Shown here: in pieces, positions 43,374 to 51,327 of the stretch
How the letters are laid out: each line of letters starts with the position of its first letter
Numbering within the stretch: position 1 is the stretch's first letter
NCBI RefSeq assembly: GCF_900232905.1
Contig: NZ_OCTQ01000001.1
Location: 708,216-772,215 of the forward strand
Direction of reading: 5' to 3'
Length of the DNA: 64,000 nt
Origin: Miniphocaeibacter massiliensis
Lineage (GTDB): Bacteria > Bacillota > Clostridia > Tissierellales > Peptoniphilaceae
Program-made: the position numbers and the translations under genes
Notes under the pieces: generated by a model
Databases searched by the model: none
What the model saw: the letters and a program-made list of their open reading frames with translations, nothing else
What the model was told of the DNA's origin: nothing

Positions 43374-44431
43374 AAAGTCCCCTTCCTTAGCATTACAATT
43401 AAAAATGTAATTCCACCAAACATTTCTATAATTATAGAAACTACTCCTTGAGCACTAAATATGTGGTACATAAAAAAGTAAGCTCCTGTAATTACTAAAA
43501 AACCTATAGCAAGTGCCATTGGAAAAATATATCTATGATCATATGTTGGTGCTACTTGATAAGTCATAGTAGCAACTAAAAAACCATAAAAAGTAAGAGG
43601 CCCTACTAAAGCTGTTGAAATTGACATTAATATAGAAACTAATACGAGTGTATAAATTACGCCAAATTTATGATTCACTCCTAAAGCAGTACTTGTATTT
43701 ATTCCTAAAGATAAAACATTTAATTTTTTAGAATAAAGCAATAGCAAGACTGCCGCTATTATTACTATTGGTATAGCTACAGGAAAATAATCAACATCTG
43801 CATTATTTACCGAGCCAAATAGCCTTGCTTGTAAAACATCAAATTCAGAAGGAGCCAGTAACCTTCTCATAAAAGAAGATATTGATCTTAAACCTGTTCC
43901 AATTATAACTCCTATTAAAAGCATAAGTTGTAAATTTCCATACTTACCTGAAAGCAACCATCCATATAATACTAAACACATTAAAACCATAACTATTACT
44001 TGAAATATAAATGAGCCTATTCCTTCAGAATTAACAAATACTGCTATTCCTCCAAAAAACATAGTTGCTGTATGAATAGTAGAATAAAGTGCTTCAAACC
44101 CTAAAAGTGAAGGTGTTATAATTTTATTATTTGTACTAGACTGAAATGCAACTGTAGATAAACTCTGACAAGTAGCAGCAATTAACATTGATACAAGAGC
44201 AATTATCCTTCTTTTTACTACTGGTATAAAAGATGGTGAATCTACTGGAACAGGATTGTTGTAAACTAAAAGTCCATATGAAAAAGCAAGACCTAATCCT
44301 ATCAACCCTATTAAAAGAAACCAATATCTTCTTTGTTCTTTCTTTGAACGGAAAGCTTTAGCTGACCTGTCTTCGTTTCCAGCATTAAACCTAAGTTTAA
44401 TATTTCCTTTATTTAATGTTGAATCAGTCAT
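43370..44431 (-). CDS. Siderophore ABC importer permease (FecCD family)
   Basis: 353 residues; after a 30-residue charged N-terminus there are about nine helices. MLIAATCQSLSTVAFQSSTNNKIITPSLLGFEALY near 99 and GPLTFYGFLVATMTYQVAPTYDHRYIFPMA near 278 are FecCD features. It pairs with the neighbouring permease to form the membrane channel. Start overlaps the previous stop by 1 bp. Confidence 0.9.
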   Translation of the reverse strand: MTDSTLNKGNIKLRFNAGNEDRSAKAFRSKKEQRRYWFLLIGLIGLGLAFSYGLLVYNNPVPVDSPSFIPVVKRRIIALVSMLIAATCQSLSTVAFQSSTNNKIITPSLLGFEALYSTIHTATMFFGGIAVFVNSEGIGSFIFQVIVMVLMCLVLYGWLLSGKYGNLQLMLLIGVIIGTGLRSISSFMRRLLAPSEFDVLQARLFGSVNNADVDYFPVAIPIVIIAAVLLLLYSKKLNVLSLGINTSTALGVNHKFGVIYTLVLVSILMSISTALVGPLTFYGFLVATMTYQVAPTYDHRYIFPMALAIGFLVITGAYFFMYHIFSAQGVVSIIIEMFGGITFLIVMLRKGTL

Positions 44432-45429
44432 TATTTTGCTCTCCTTTGTTTAAGTATCATAATTATAAATATTATAGATCCTAAAGTTCCTAAAATTAAA
44501 GACACAGGTAATTCAAATGGCATTATAATAGTTCTTGAAATAATATCACATAACATGATAATTCCCATTCCTAAAACACAAACCCAAGGTAAATTTCCTC
44601 TAAGGTCATCTCCTCTGTACATAGAAACAATATTGGGAACAATTAATCCCAAAAAAGGTAAGTTTCCAATTACTGCCGCAACTATTCCCACAATTAATGA
44701 AATTATTCCTGTTCCTAAAATAACTATCTTGTTATAATTTACTCCAAGATTTGTAGCAATATCTTCACCTAATCCAGCTAGTGTTAATCTATCTGCATAA
44801 ATAAAAATTAATATTGTCGCTATGACAATAAACCATAAATATTCATATCTTCCTACTTGAACTGGTGCAAATGACCCTACAAACCAAGTTTCAATATTTT
44901 GTGTCATTTGAAAAATAAGCCCAACAAATGTCGAAAATGCTGATACTACTGCTCCAAGCATCATACCTATGATTGGAACTATTAAAGAAGATCTAAGTTT
45001 AACTTTTCTTAAAAACATAAAGAAAATCATAGTTCCTATAAACGAAAAAATTATTGCCCCTGTCATTCTAAGTACTAGAGATGGTGCTGGGAAAGTTAAA
45101 TAAACAAATATAAGTCCTAGTCCTGCCCATTCAATTGTACCTGTCGTTGTAGGTTCAACAAGTTTGTTTTGTGTAATAAGTTGTGTTACAAGTCCCGAAA
45201 TAGACATAGCTGCTCCTGTTAGCATTAATGCAACAGTTCTTGGCACACGAGTTATAAAGAACATGTCCATTCCATCTTCTTGCCCTTTAATATCGTAAAC
45301 CCCTGTAAATAAAGATATTATTCCTAATATAATAACAACTATTATTGCCGCTATAAAAGGTTTAGTCCATAATTTATTTTTCTTAATATTTTGGGGCTGA
45401 GTTACCTCAGCCCCATTAGTAATTTTCAT
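44431..45429 (-). CDS. Siderophore ABC importer permease (FecCD family)
   Basis: 332 residues with about nine helices. RVPRTVALMLTGAAMSISGLVTQLITQNKLVEPTTTGTIEWAGLG near 63-107 and GNLPFLGLIVPNIVSMYRGDDLRGNLPW near 258 are the family blocks. First of the two permeases in transcription order, resembling YclN-type proteins. Confidence 0.9.
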   Translation of the reverse strand: MKITNGAEVTQPQNIKKNKLWTKPFIAAIIVVIILGIISLFTGVYDIKGQEDGMDMFFITRVPRTVALMLTGAAMSISGLVTQLITQNKLVEPTTTGTIEWAGLGLIFVYLTFPAPSLVLRMTGAIIFSFIGTMIFFMFLRKVKLRSSLIVPIIGMMLGAVVSAFSTFVGLIFQMTQNIETWFVGSFAPVQVGRYEYLWFIVIATILIFIYADRLTLAGLGEDIATNLGVNYNKIVILGTGIISLIVGIVAAVIGNLPFLGLIVPNIVSMYRGDDLRGNLPWVCVLGMGIIMLCDIISRTIIMPFELPVSLILGTLGSIIFIIMILKQRRAK

Positions 45430-45451
45430 TCTTTTTTTAATACTCCTTTTA

Positions 45452-46474
45452 TTACTTACTTAGAGATTTTGCTATATTTTCAAATAATTCTATATAAGTT
45501 TGAATTGACTCGTTAGTGTAAGTATCATTAGGTGCATATAATATTTGTCCTTTAGTGATAGCTGTTGTATTTTTAAGAGCTGGCGACTTATCTATAACAT
45601 CTTTAGCAGGAACTGCTTCTTCTTCTGAAGAAACTGCTGCATCACGATCAAGTACAAATATCCAATCTGGATTACTCTCTGCTATAGCTTCTACAGAAAT
45701 ATCATCACCTTGGTGATCTGAAGTTGAACCATCAACTTCTAAAGCTGTTTTCCATTCGAACACTTCATACATTGGTCCCCAAACACGTCCAGAAGTTGGA
45801 GCTGAGAAACCAATTTCTCCACCTGATACTACAACACTCATGATTTTGTCTGTTCCATTATATGCTTTCTTAGCATCCTCTATCTTTTTATCAAAATCAG
45901 CTACTAATTTTTCAGCTTCTTTTTCTTTGTCGAATATTTTTCCTAAGTCAGTAGTAGAATTTTTAAGACCATTAATTAAGTTTTCTCCTGCTGAACCTTT
46001 TTCTCCAGAAACATCAAAGCTTAAATCTATTACTACTGCATTTGGTACTAATTTCTTTATTTCCTCATAGTAACTTGCAAATCTTTGTCCAACTATTATT
46101 AGTTCTGGATTTACAGATGCTAGAACTTCAAGATTTGGTTCTTTGTGATCTCCTATATCTTTAACAGATTCATCTTTAACATAAGATGAATCTTCTGGCA
46201 TAACTCCTTTAGGTGCTGCCGCTAATTTAATATCCCAGTCTGATAATGTTTCGAAAGTTCTATTATCTAAAGCAACTACATTTTTTGGATTTACAGGAAC
46301 TTCTACTGTTCCGTGAATATCTTTAATTTCAACTGTATCTTTTGCTTTTTCTTCTGTTTTTGCTGTGCCAGTTTCTGTTGTTTTTGAGTTATCCTTTCCT
46401 TTTGAACAACCAACTAGCATCATTGACACCACTAACATCAACATCGCTAGTTTAAATAATTTATTTGTTTTCAT
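45452..46474 (-). CDS. Siderophore-binding lipoprotein (YclQ/CeuE-like)
   Basis: 340 residues. The lipoprotein signal ends in MMLVGCSKG, so Cys23 is lipidated. The periplasmic-binding fold starts at VEIKDIHGTVEVPVNPKNVVALD near 48; LEVLASVNPELIIVGQRFASYYEEIKKLVPN near 116 and NPDWIFVLDRDAAV near 265 fit class III iron-siderophore binders, closest in style to catecholate binders such as YclQ. First gene of the operon, behind an inverted-repeat operator. Confidence 0.9.
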   Translation of the reverse strand: MKTNKLFKLAMLMLVVSMMLVGCSKGKDNSKTTETGTAKTEEKAKDTVEIKDIHGTVEVPVNPKNVVALDNRTFETLSDWDIKLAAAPKGVMPEDSSYVKDESVKDIGDHKEPNLEVLASVNPELIIVGQRFASYYEEIKKLVPNAVVIDLSFDVSGEKGSAGENLINGLKNSTTDLGKIFDKEKEAEKLVADFDKKIEDAKKAYNGTDKIMSVVVSGGEIGFSAPTSGRVWGPMYEVFEWKTALEVDGSTSDHQGDDISVEAIAESNPDWIFVLDRDAAVSSEEEAVPAKDVIDKSPALKNTTAITKGQILYAPNDTYTNESIQTYIELFENIAKSLSK

Positions 46475-46498
46475 GTATCTCTCCTTTTATATTATCTT

Positions 46499-46530
46499 GA
46501 TATACAAGTATATTGTTTAATTGACAATAT
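46499..46530 (-). promoter_or_regulatory. Siderophore operon promoter overlapped by an inverted repeat
   Basis: TTGTCA (46527-46522), 17 bp, TATATC (46504-46499) on the minus strand. ATATTGT-N7-ACAATAT (46510-46530) covers the -35 box and spacer, so it is well placed as a repressor site. It is not a textbook Fur box. Confidence 0.6.
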
Positions 46531-46892
46531 CATTTATTCTATTACACCATTTATTTATAACATAACTTTTATTATCTAGTTATACCTACTATTAATAAAA
46601 AAACACATCCAAAATTAAATTTAAAATTAGGTGCACTTACTTAAATATATGATTTTTAAATTTATATAATATTAATAATTACTTTTGTTTTTTTAGATTT
46701 ATTATTATTTGTCAAATTTTAATAAAAATCTTATTTATTAATATATTTTTAATTTTATTATATAGGTATATTATTCTAATGTTATAATAAAAAGGAATTA
46801 ATATGATAATGATACTTTGTATCAATTAAGGCAAGAATTATTATAGCATAGAAATATCAAAATAGAAACGATATTGATTATCTTTTTTCGAA

Positions 46893-46935
46893 AGTAAGTG
46901 ATATTCTGATATTAAATATCAAAATATCACTTACT
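46893..46935. repeat. 43-bp near-perfect inverted repeat upstream of the EamA gene
   Basis: AGTAAGTGATATT pairs with AATATCACTTACT (13 bp) and inside it TGATATT pairs with AATATCA. Only one mismatch separates the two stems. No T run follows, so it is not a typical terminator; operator, attenuator or small mobile palindrome are alternatives. Confidence 0.8.
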
Positions 46936-46994
46936 GCTTTGTATTAAAAATATTTTTATGCTATTCTAAAATCATTTGGTAAGGAGGTTTCATT

Positions 46995-47858
46995 TTGTGG
47001 ATATTATTAGCCTTTGGAGCAGCTATCTTTGCTGGAATAACTGCTATCCTCTCAAAAATAGGCGTTGAAGATGTAGATTCAAATCTAGCAACTTCTATTA
47101 GAACTACAGTTGTTTTAATAAGTGCTTGGATATTAGTTTTTATAACTGGAGTTGTAAAAGAAATATCTGAAATTACAACAAGAACATTGTTTTTTTTAAT
47201 GCTTTCAGGCTTTAGTACTGGTGCATCATGGATATGCTATTTTAAAGCAATAAAACTTGGAGATGTAAATAAAGTAACCCCTATAGATAAAAGTAGCACT
47301 GTCTTAACTATGGTTCTCTCTTTTATTTTTCTAGGAGAATCTTTTTCAGAAAAATCTTTTTTAGCATTATCTTTTATCCTTATAGGTACATACATGATGT
47401 TACCTGCTAAAAAAATTGCTGATAATATTACTAATATAAACAAAAATACTTGGTTTATTTATGCTATACTTTCTGCTATATTTGCAAGTTTAACTGCTAT
47501 TCTTGGGAAAATTGGTGTTCAAGATATAGATTCAAATTTAGCTACTGCTATTAGAACAATATTCGTTTTTATTTCTGCTTGGTTTATTGTCTACATAAGA
47601 AAGACAAATTTAAGTTTAAATAAAATAGCAAATAAATCATGGATATTTTTAGTACTTTCTGGAATTGCAACTGGTCTTTCTTGGTTATGTTTCTATGGTG
47701 CATTAAAAAGTGGTAAAGCTTCAGTAGTTGTACCAATAGATAAATTAAGTATCGTTATAACAATAGCTTTTTCATACTTTATATTAAAAGAAAAATTATC
47801 TTTTAAAGCACTTTGTGGATTAATGCTAATAGTTATTGGCACATTATTACTTCTGTAA
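46995..47858 (+). CDS. EamA-family drug/metabolite exporter with TTG start
   Basis: 287 residues, ten helices in two EamA repeats that are strikingly alike: LLAFGAAIFAGITAILSKIG at 4-23 and YAILSAIFASLTAILGKIG near 155, each followed by a near-identical SNLATxIRT segment. The start is TTG 46995, seven bases after AGGAGG, with no better alternative. Exported compound unknown. Plus strand, ending in a bidirectional terminator. Confidence 0.88.
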   Translation: MWILLAFGAAIFAGITAILSKIGVEDVDSNLATSIRTTVVLISAWILVFITGVVKEISEITTRTLFFLMLSGFSTGASWICYFKAIKLGDVNKVTPIDKSSTVLTMVLSFIFLGESFSEKSFLALSFILIGTYMMLPAKKIADNITNINKNTWFIYAILSAIFASLTAILGKIGVQDIDSNLATAIRTIFVFISAWFIVYIRKTNLSLNKIANKSWIFLVLSGIATGLSWLCFYGALKSGKASVVVPIDKLSIVITIAFSYFILKEKLSFKALCGLMLIVIGTLLLL

Positions 47859-47861
47859 ATA

Positions 47862-47895
47862 AAAAAGTATCAACTCTAAATAGTTGATACTTTTT
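47862..47895. terminator. Bidirectional terminator between the EamA and DUF5714 genes
   Basis: AAAAAGTATCAACT / AGTTGATACTTTTT perfect 14-bp stem; it overlaps the last codons of the minus-strand gene. Confidence 0.9.
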
Positions 47896-48586
47896 CTATA
47901 TTTATTTTATGATAAGGACATCTTTTAACTATACATTGATTATTTCTTTCACTATAAGAACAAACTACTTTTTCTTTGTCCATTGTAACTTCTAAATTAT
48001 CTTTTATAAACTCCAATGTTTCCTCTATCGCTATAAAAGAATTTCTTTTACAACACCTAGGTCCTCCAATTTCCCCTATTCTTTGAAGTACTTTTGCTGT
48101 TGCTAAATTAGACATACCCCAAGAATTATTAGTAAGAGGTGTTGCCTTTGTAATAATACTCACAAATATTCCAACAGATATTGCAGAACCGCAAGCTCCC
48201 CAAAATCCACAAGTTCCACCTGGCACTTGACGACCTCTTTTCTCCATTTCTTCCAAAGATTTTTCTAAATCTATATCTCCACCAGCATTTTTATATGCTG
48301 TTAAAAGAGCCGCTCCAACTAGAACATGATGTTCTGGACCATGCATATTAATAAATATTTTACTCATAAGGTTATTAGCTATTTCTATTGGATTTTTACT
48401 TTCTAATTCTAAACAAACTAACTTTATTAACTTTGCTCCTTCATTATGACAACTATCGCAAACAAAATGTCCATCTAGACATTTTGCCGTACTTGGAAAT
48501 TTATTTCCACAAATTCCACATTTCATTTCTTCAGTTTCGTTTAGATACTCTAGTGGTTTTCCACAAATCAAACACTCTTCTGACAC
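47876..48586 (-). CDS. DUF5714 cysteine-rich protein
   Basis: 236 residues. An N-terminal zinc ribbon (CLICGKPLEYL...CGICGNKF, CDSCH) is followed by the DUF5714 core: MHGPEHHVLVGAALLTAY near 81, GTCGFWGACGSAISVG near 123, IGGPRCCKRNSFIAIEE near 172 and a final CxxxxCxxxxCPYH set. The conserved Cys and His suggest metal or iron-sulfur binding. The family is found in anaerobes and archaea and has no firm function. Monocistronic. Confidence 0.8.
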   Translation of the reverse strand: MSEECLICGKPLEYLNETEEMKCGICGNKFPSTAKCLDGHFVCDSCHNEGAKLIKLVCLELESKNPIEIANNLMSKIFINMHGPEHHVLVGAALLTAYKNAGGDIDLEKSLEEMEKRGRQVPGGTCGFWGACGSAISVGIFVSIITKATPLTNNSWGMSNLATAKVLQRIGEIGGPRCCKRNSFIAIEETLEFIKDNLEVTMDKEKVVCSYSERNNQCIVKRCPYHKINIEKVSTI

Positions 48587-48668
48587 TATATGTCCCCCTG
48601 CAAATAGTTTTTATCTATCTTTATATTTTAGTACCTAACTCTATTTAAAACAATATGCTATAAAATTC

Positions 48669-49223
48669 TTAACTCCACTCATTCTTTAATATTGAATAAT
48701 ATAGCCTATCTATATATTTCCCATTATCGTAAAAATAATCTCTTAAAGTTCCTTCATAAACAAACCCACATTTTTCTATTACTTTTTTAGATGCTATATT
48801 ATTTTCTTTATGACTTACCTGCACTCTATTTAAATTTATATTTTCAAAAGAGTACTTTAATATAGTTTTTACAACTTCAGTACAGTATCCATTTCCTTGA
48901 AATTTACTACCAATGCAATATTCAATTTCACAATAATGATTTTCACTATCTACATAATAAATTGAAATTTGTCCTATGCAAATATTTGATTGTTTTTCTA
49001 TTACAGCCCATCTGTAATAGTTATTATTCTTATAAGATGTATTATATTTATCTAAAAGTTCTTTTACTTCTTCTCTTGAAGAATATACTGGTTCTGCATA
49101 CATATTCTGTATTTTTTCATCACTTATCCAATAATCCAGCATATCTTGATTATCTTTATGTTCAAATTTTCTTAAAATCAATCTATCCAATTCTATCCTT
49201 TTAGTTCCACAGTGATTTAACAT
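48669..49223 (-). CDS. RimJ/RimL-type GNAT acetyltransferase
   Basis: 184 residues: IELDRLILRKFEHKDNQDMLDYW at 10-32, acetyl-CoA loop GSKFQGNGYCTEVVKTIL near 106 and ASKKVIEKCGFVYEGTLRD near 147 are standard for RimJ/RimL relatives, which acetylate protein N-termini or small amines. Substrate not deducible. Downstream of the second GNAT by 23 bp. Confidence 0.88.
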   Translation of the reverse strand: MLNHCGTKRIELDRLILRKFEHKDNQDMLDYWISDEKIQNMYAEPVYSSREEVKELLDKYNTSYKNNNYYRWAVIEKQSNICIGQISIYYVDSENHYCEIEYCIGSKFQGNGYCTEVVKTILKYSFENINLNRVQVSHKENNIASKKVIEKCGFVYEGTLRDYFYDNGKYIDRLYYSILKNEWS

Positions 49224-49246
49224 TATTATCCCCTTTACATTGCCTT

Positions 49247-49732
49247 TTAAATATTTTTATAATAATATTCTCTATTCTTATCATACTTATAACCATTTGA
49301 TATTAAAGATTTTATAGATGCTATATTTTCTTCTTCTGGTTTAACTATGATTTCTTTTAAGTTTTCATGTTTTATAATTATATTTGTCAATTTTTTTACT
49401 ATTAGACTTCCATATCCTTTTTTCAAATATTTCTCTTCCCCAATTAAGTAGTCAATACTGTAACTGTTGTTTGGTTTTGTTGTTTTATGCCAATCTTCAA
49501 TATCCTTGCTATTGTAACAATCATAATATTGGCAAAATCCTATTGGCACATAATCTTCCTCTACAATAAAATGTTTTATCCATGAAAATTCATTATTTCT
49601 CTGTTCCAGCTCTTTAATCCAAGCATCTGAGTCATGGTACCACTTAATTATATAATCTTTCTTTAACCATTTTCCTATAATTTTAATATCATTATCTATA
49701 AATGGACGTAGTTTTATTTTTTCCAATTTCAT
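49247..49732 (-). CDS. GNAT acetyltransferase, AAC(6')-like
   Basis: 161 residues. KLRPFIDNDIKIIGKWLKKDYIIKWY at 7-32, a YSIDYLIGEEKYLKKGYGSLIVKKLTNII block near 92-118 (acetyl-CoA loop KKGYGS) and IIVKPEEENIASIKSLISNGY near 128. The layout resembles 6'-N-aminoglycoside and siderophore acetyltransferases; resistance cannot be claimed from sequence alone. It starts 18 bp after the tRNA-Ser gene. Confidence 0.82.
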   Translation of the reverse strand: MKLEKIKLRPFIDNDIKIIGKWLKKDYIIKWYHDSDAWIKELEQRNNEFSWIKHFIVEEDYVPIGFCQYYDCYNSKDIEDWHKTTKPNNSYSIDYLIGEEKYLKKGYGSLIVKKLTNIIIKHENLKEIIVKPEEENIASIKSLISNGYKYDKNREYYYKNI

Positions 49733-49750
49733 TCCTTCATTTTATTATTT

Positions 49751-49842
49751 TGGCGGAGATGGAGGGATTTGAACCCCCGCATCGGTTTAGCCGACCTACC
49801 GCTTTTCGAGAGCGGACCCTTCAGCCTCTTGGGTACATCTCC
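49751..49842 (-). tRNA. tRNA-Ser (anticodon CGA)
   Basis: 92 nt on the minus strand: acceptor GGAGATG pairs with CATCTCC, discriminator G, encoded CCA. Anticodon stem CCGCT/AGCGG with loop CTCGAAA gives anticodon CGA (reads UCG). The long variable arm (TAGGTCGGCTAAACCGATG) is typical of serine tRNAs. T-arm GGGGGTTCAAATCCC. A TATAAT box lies 12 bp upstream (49859-49854). Confidence 0.96.
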
Positions 49843-49878
49843 ATATTAATACTATTATATCTTAATCTTTTCAAATAA

Positions 49879-49905
49879 AAAACAACTGCATTATACAGTT
49901 GTTTT
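49879..49905 (-). terminator. Terminator of the second sugar-acid operon
   Basis: AAAACAACTG / CAGTTGTTTT, ten pairs, 7-nt loop, T run on the minus strand, directly after the GntP gene. Confidence 0.9.
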
Positions 49906-49910
49906 ATTTT

Positions 49911-51308
49911 TTAAATAAATATATATATAATTGAAGCTATTACAAAACCTGTAGTTCCTACTATTGTTTCCATTACTGTCCAAGTTTTTAATGTAGTTTT
50001 TTCATCTATATTAAGTAACGATTTTACTAACCAAAATCCTGAATCGTTAAAATGTGAAAATGCTGTAGATCCTCCTGCAATTGCCATTGTAATACAAGCT
50101 AATTGTAGTGGTTCTAAATTTGCTATCATAGGCATAGGTGCTACTATTCCTGCTGCCATTGTCATAGCCACCGTTGCTGAACCTACTGAAATTCTTACTA
50201 GTGCTGCAATTATAAAAGCTATAACTATTACTGGCAAATTAGCTGCTGAAACTGCATTTCCTATTACTTCTCCTATTCCTGAGTTTTGTAGTACATATCT
50301 TAAAACTCCACCACAAGCAGTTACAAGTAATATCATCCCTGTTGGTTCCAAAGATTTAGTCATTACTTTTTCTAATTCTTCTTTTGTATATCCATGTCTT
50401 ATTCCTAGTAAAATCATAGCTACTATTGTCGCTATTAGTAAAGCTACAAAAGGCTCTCCTAAAAACTTCAATGCTGGTCTTATCATATCAACTATTTCAT
50501 ACTTACCTGGCTTAATTACTTTTAATATAGAATTAATTATTATTAACACTAATGGAATCATTATTATTCCAACTATTGTAATAAAACTAGGTAATTTTTT
50601 CTCATCTACATTTTCATTTTCTTTTACATGCTCTGGAACTGGTACAAAATATTTCTTACCTGCATATGCTCCAAATATAGGTCCTGCTAAAATCATAGCT
50701 ACTGTTCCACACAATAAACCTATCATTATAACCCAGCCTAAATCTACATTTAACATCTTTGCAACTAAAACAGGTCCTGGTGTTGGTGGTATAAATGCAT
50801 GACCTACTGCAAGTCCTGCTAAAAGTGGTATAGCATAATATAAAGCTGACCTATTTGTTCTTTTTGCAAGTGAGTATGCTAAGGGAATTAATATTATCAA
50901 TCCTGCATCGAAAAATACTGGAATAGATATTACTAAACCTGTAATTCCCAATGCCCACGCTGCTTTTTTATCGCCAAATTTATTGACCATAGTAACAGCT
51001 AATGTTTGTGCACCTCCTGAAACTTCAAGTATTGCTCCAAACATAGAACCTAATCCTATAAGTAAAGCTATCCCCTTTAGTGTTTCTCCTATACCTTGAT
51101 TTACTGAATTTACCAATTCTTCAAGTGGCATACCCGCTATTATTCCTATAGATATAGCTCCAACTAATATCGCTATCATAGCTTGTACTTTGAACTTTAT
51201 TATAAGTACAAGTAATATAAGTAATCCTATTATTGCTGCTATTACTAATCTCTTAGGATCTAATTCTAAAGAATCCCCTTGTACCGAAGCCATTAAATTC
51301 ATATACAT
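49911..51308 (-). CDS. GntP-family sugar-acid:H+ symporter, second copy
   Basis: 465 residues, about 12 helices. GLGSMFGAILEVSGGAQTLAV near 79, IPVFFDAGLIILIPLAYSLA near 128, HAFIPPTPGPVLVAKML near 169 and RISVGSATVAMTMAAGI near 365. It shares the GntP blocks with the copy at 37810-39174. Neighbouring IlvD/Edd dehydratase suggests an aldonic acid such as gluconate. Follows the dehydratase by 19 bp. Confidence 0.9.
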   Translation of the reverse strand: MYMNLMASVQGDSLELDPKRLVIAAIIGLLILLVLIIKFKVQAMIAILVGAISIGIIAGMPLEELVNSVNQGIGETLKGIALLIGLGSMFGAILEVSGGAQTLAVTMVNKFGDKKAAWALGITGLVISIPVFFDAGLIILIPLAYSLAKRTNRSALYYAIPLLAGLAVGHAFIPPTPGPVLVAKMLNVDLGWVIMIGLLCGTVAMILAGPIFGAYAGKKYFVPVPEHVKENENVDEKKLPSFITIVGIIMIPLVLIIINSILKVIKPGKYEIVDMIRPALKFLGEPFVALLIATIVAMILLGIRHGYTKEELEKVMTKSLEPTGMILLVTACGGVLRYVLQNSGIGEVIGNAVSAANLPVIVIAFIIAALVRISVGSATVAMTMAAGIVAPMPMIANLEPLQLACITMAIAGGSTAFSHFNDSGFWLVKSLLNIDEKTTLKTWTVMETIVGTTGFVIASIIYIFI

Positions 51309-51327
51309 ATTTTACCTCCTTCTATGG

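Larger units (their letters stand above)
46475..46994. other. Regulatory spacer between the siderophore operon and the EamA gene
   Basis: 520 bp without a gene. Holds the siderophore promoter/operator (46499-46530), a palindrome TGATAC-TTT-GTATCA (46810-46824), and a 43-bp near-perfect inverted repeat (46893-46935). The remainder is extremely AT-rich. Confidence 0.65.

Noticed and set aside
46810..46824. TGATAC-TTT-GTATCA as a Fur box
   Set aside because: Does not match the 7-1-7 Fur consensus well, and it is far from the siderophore promoter.
49247..49732. Aminoglycoside resistance gene
   Set aside because: Resemblance to AAC(6') is only at the family level; many chromosomal GNATs look alike.
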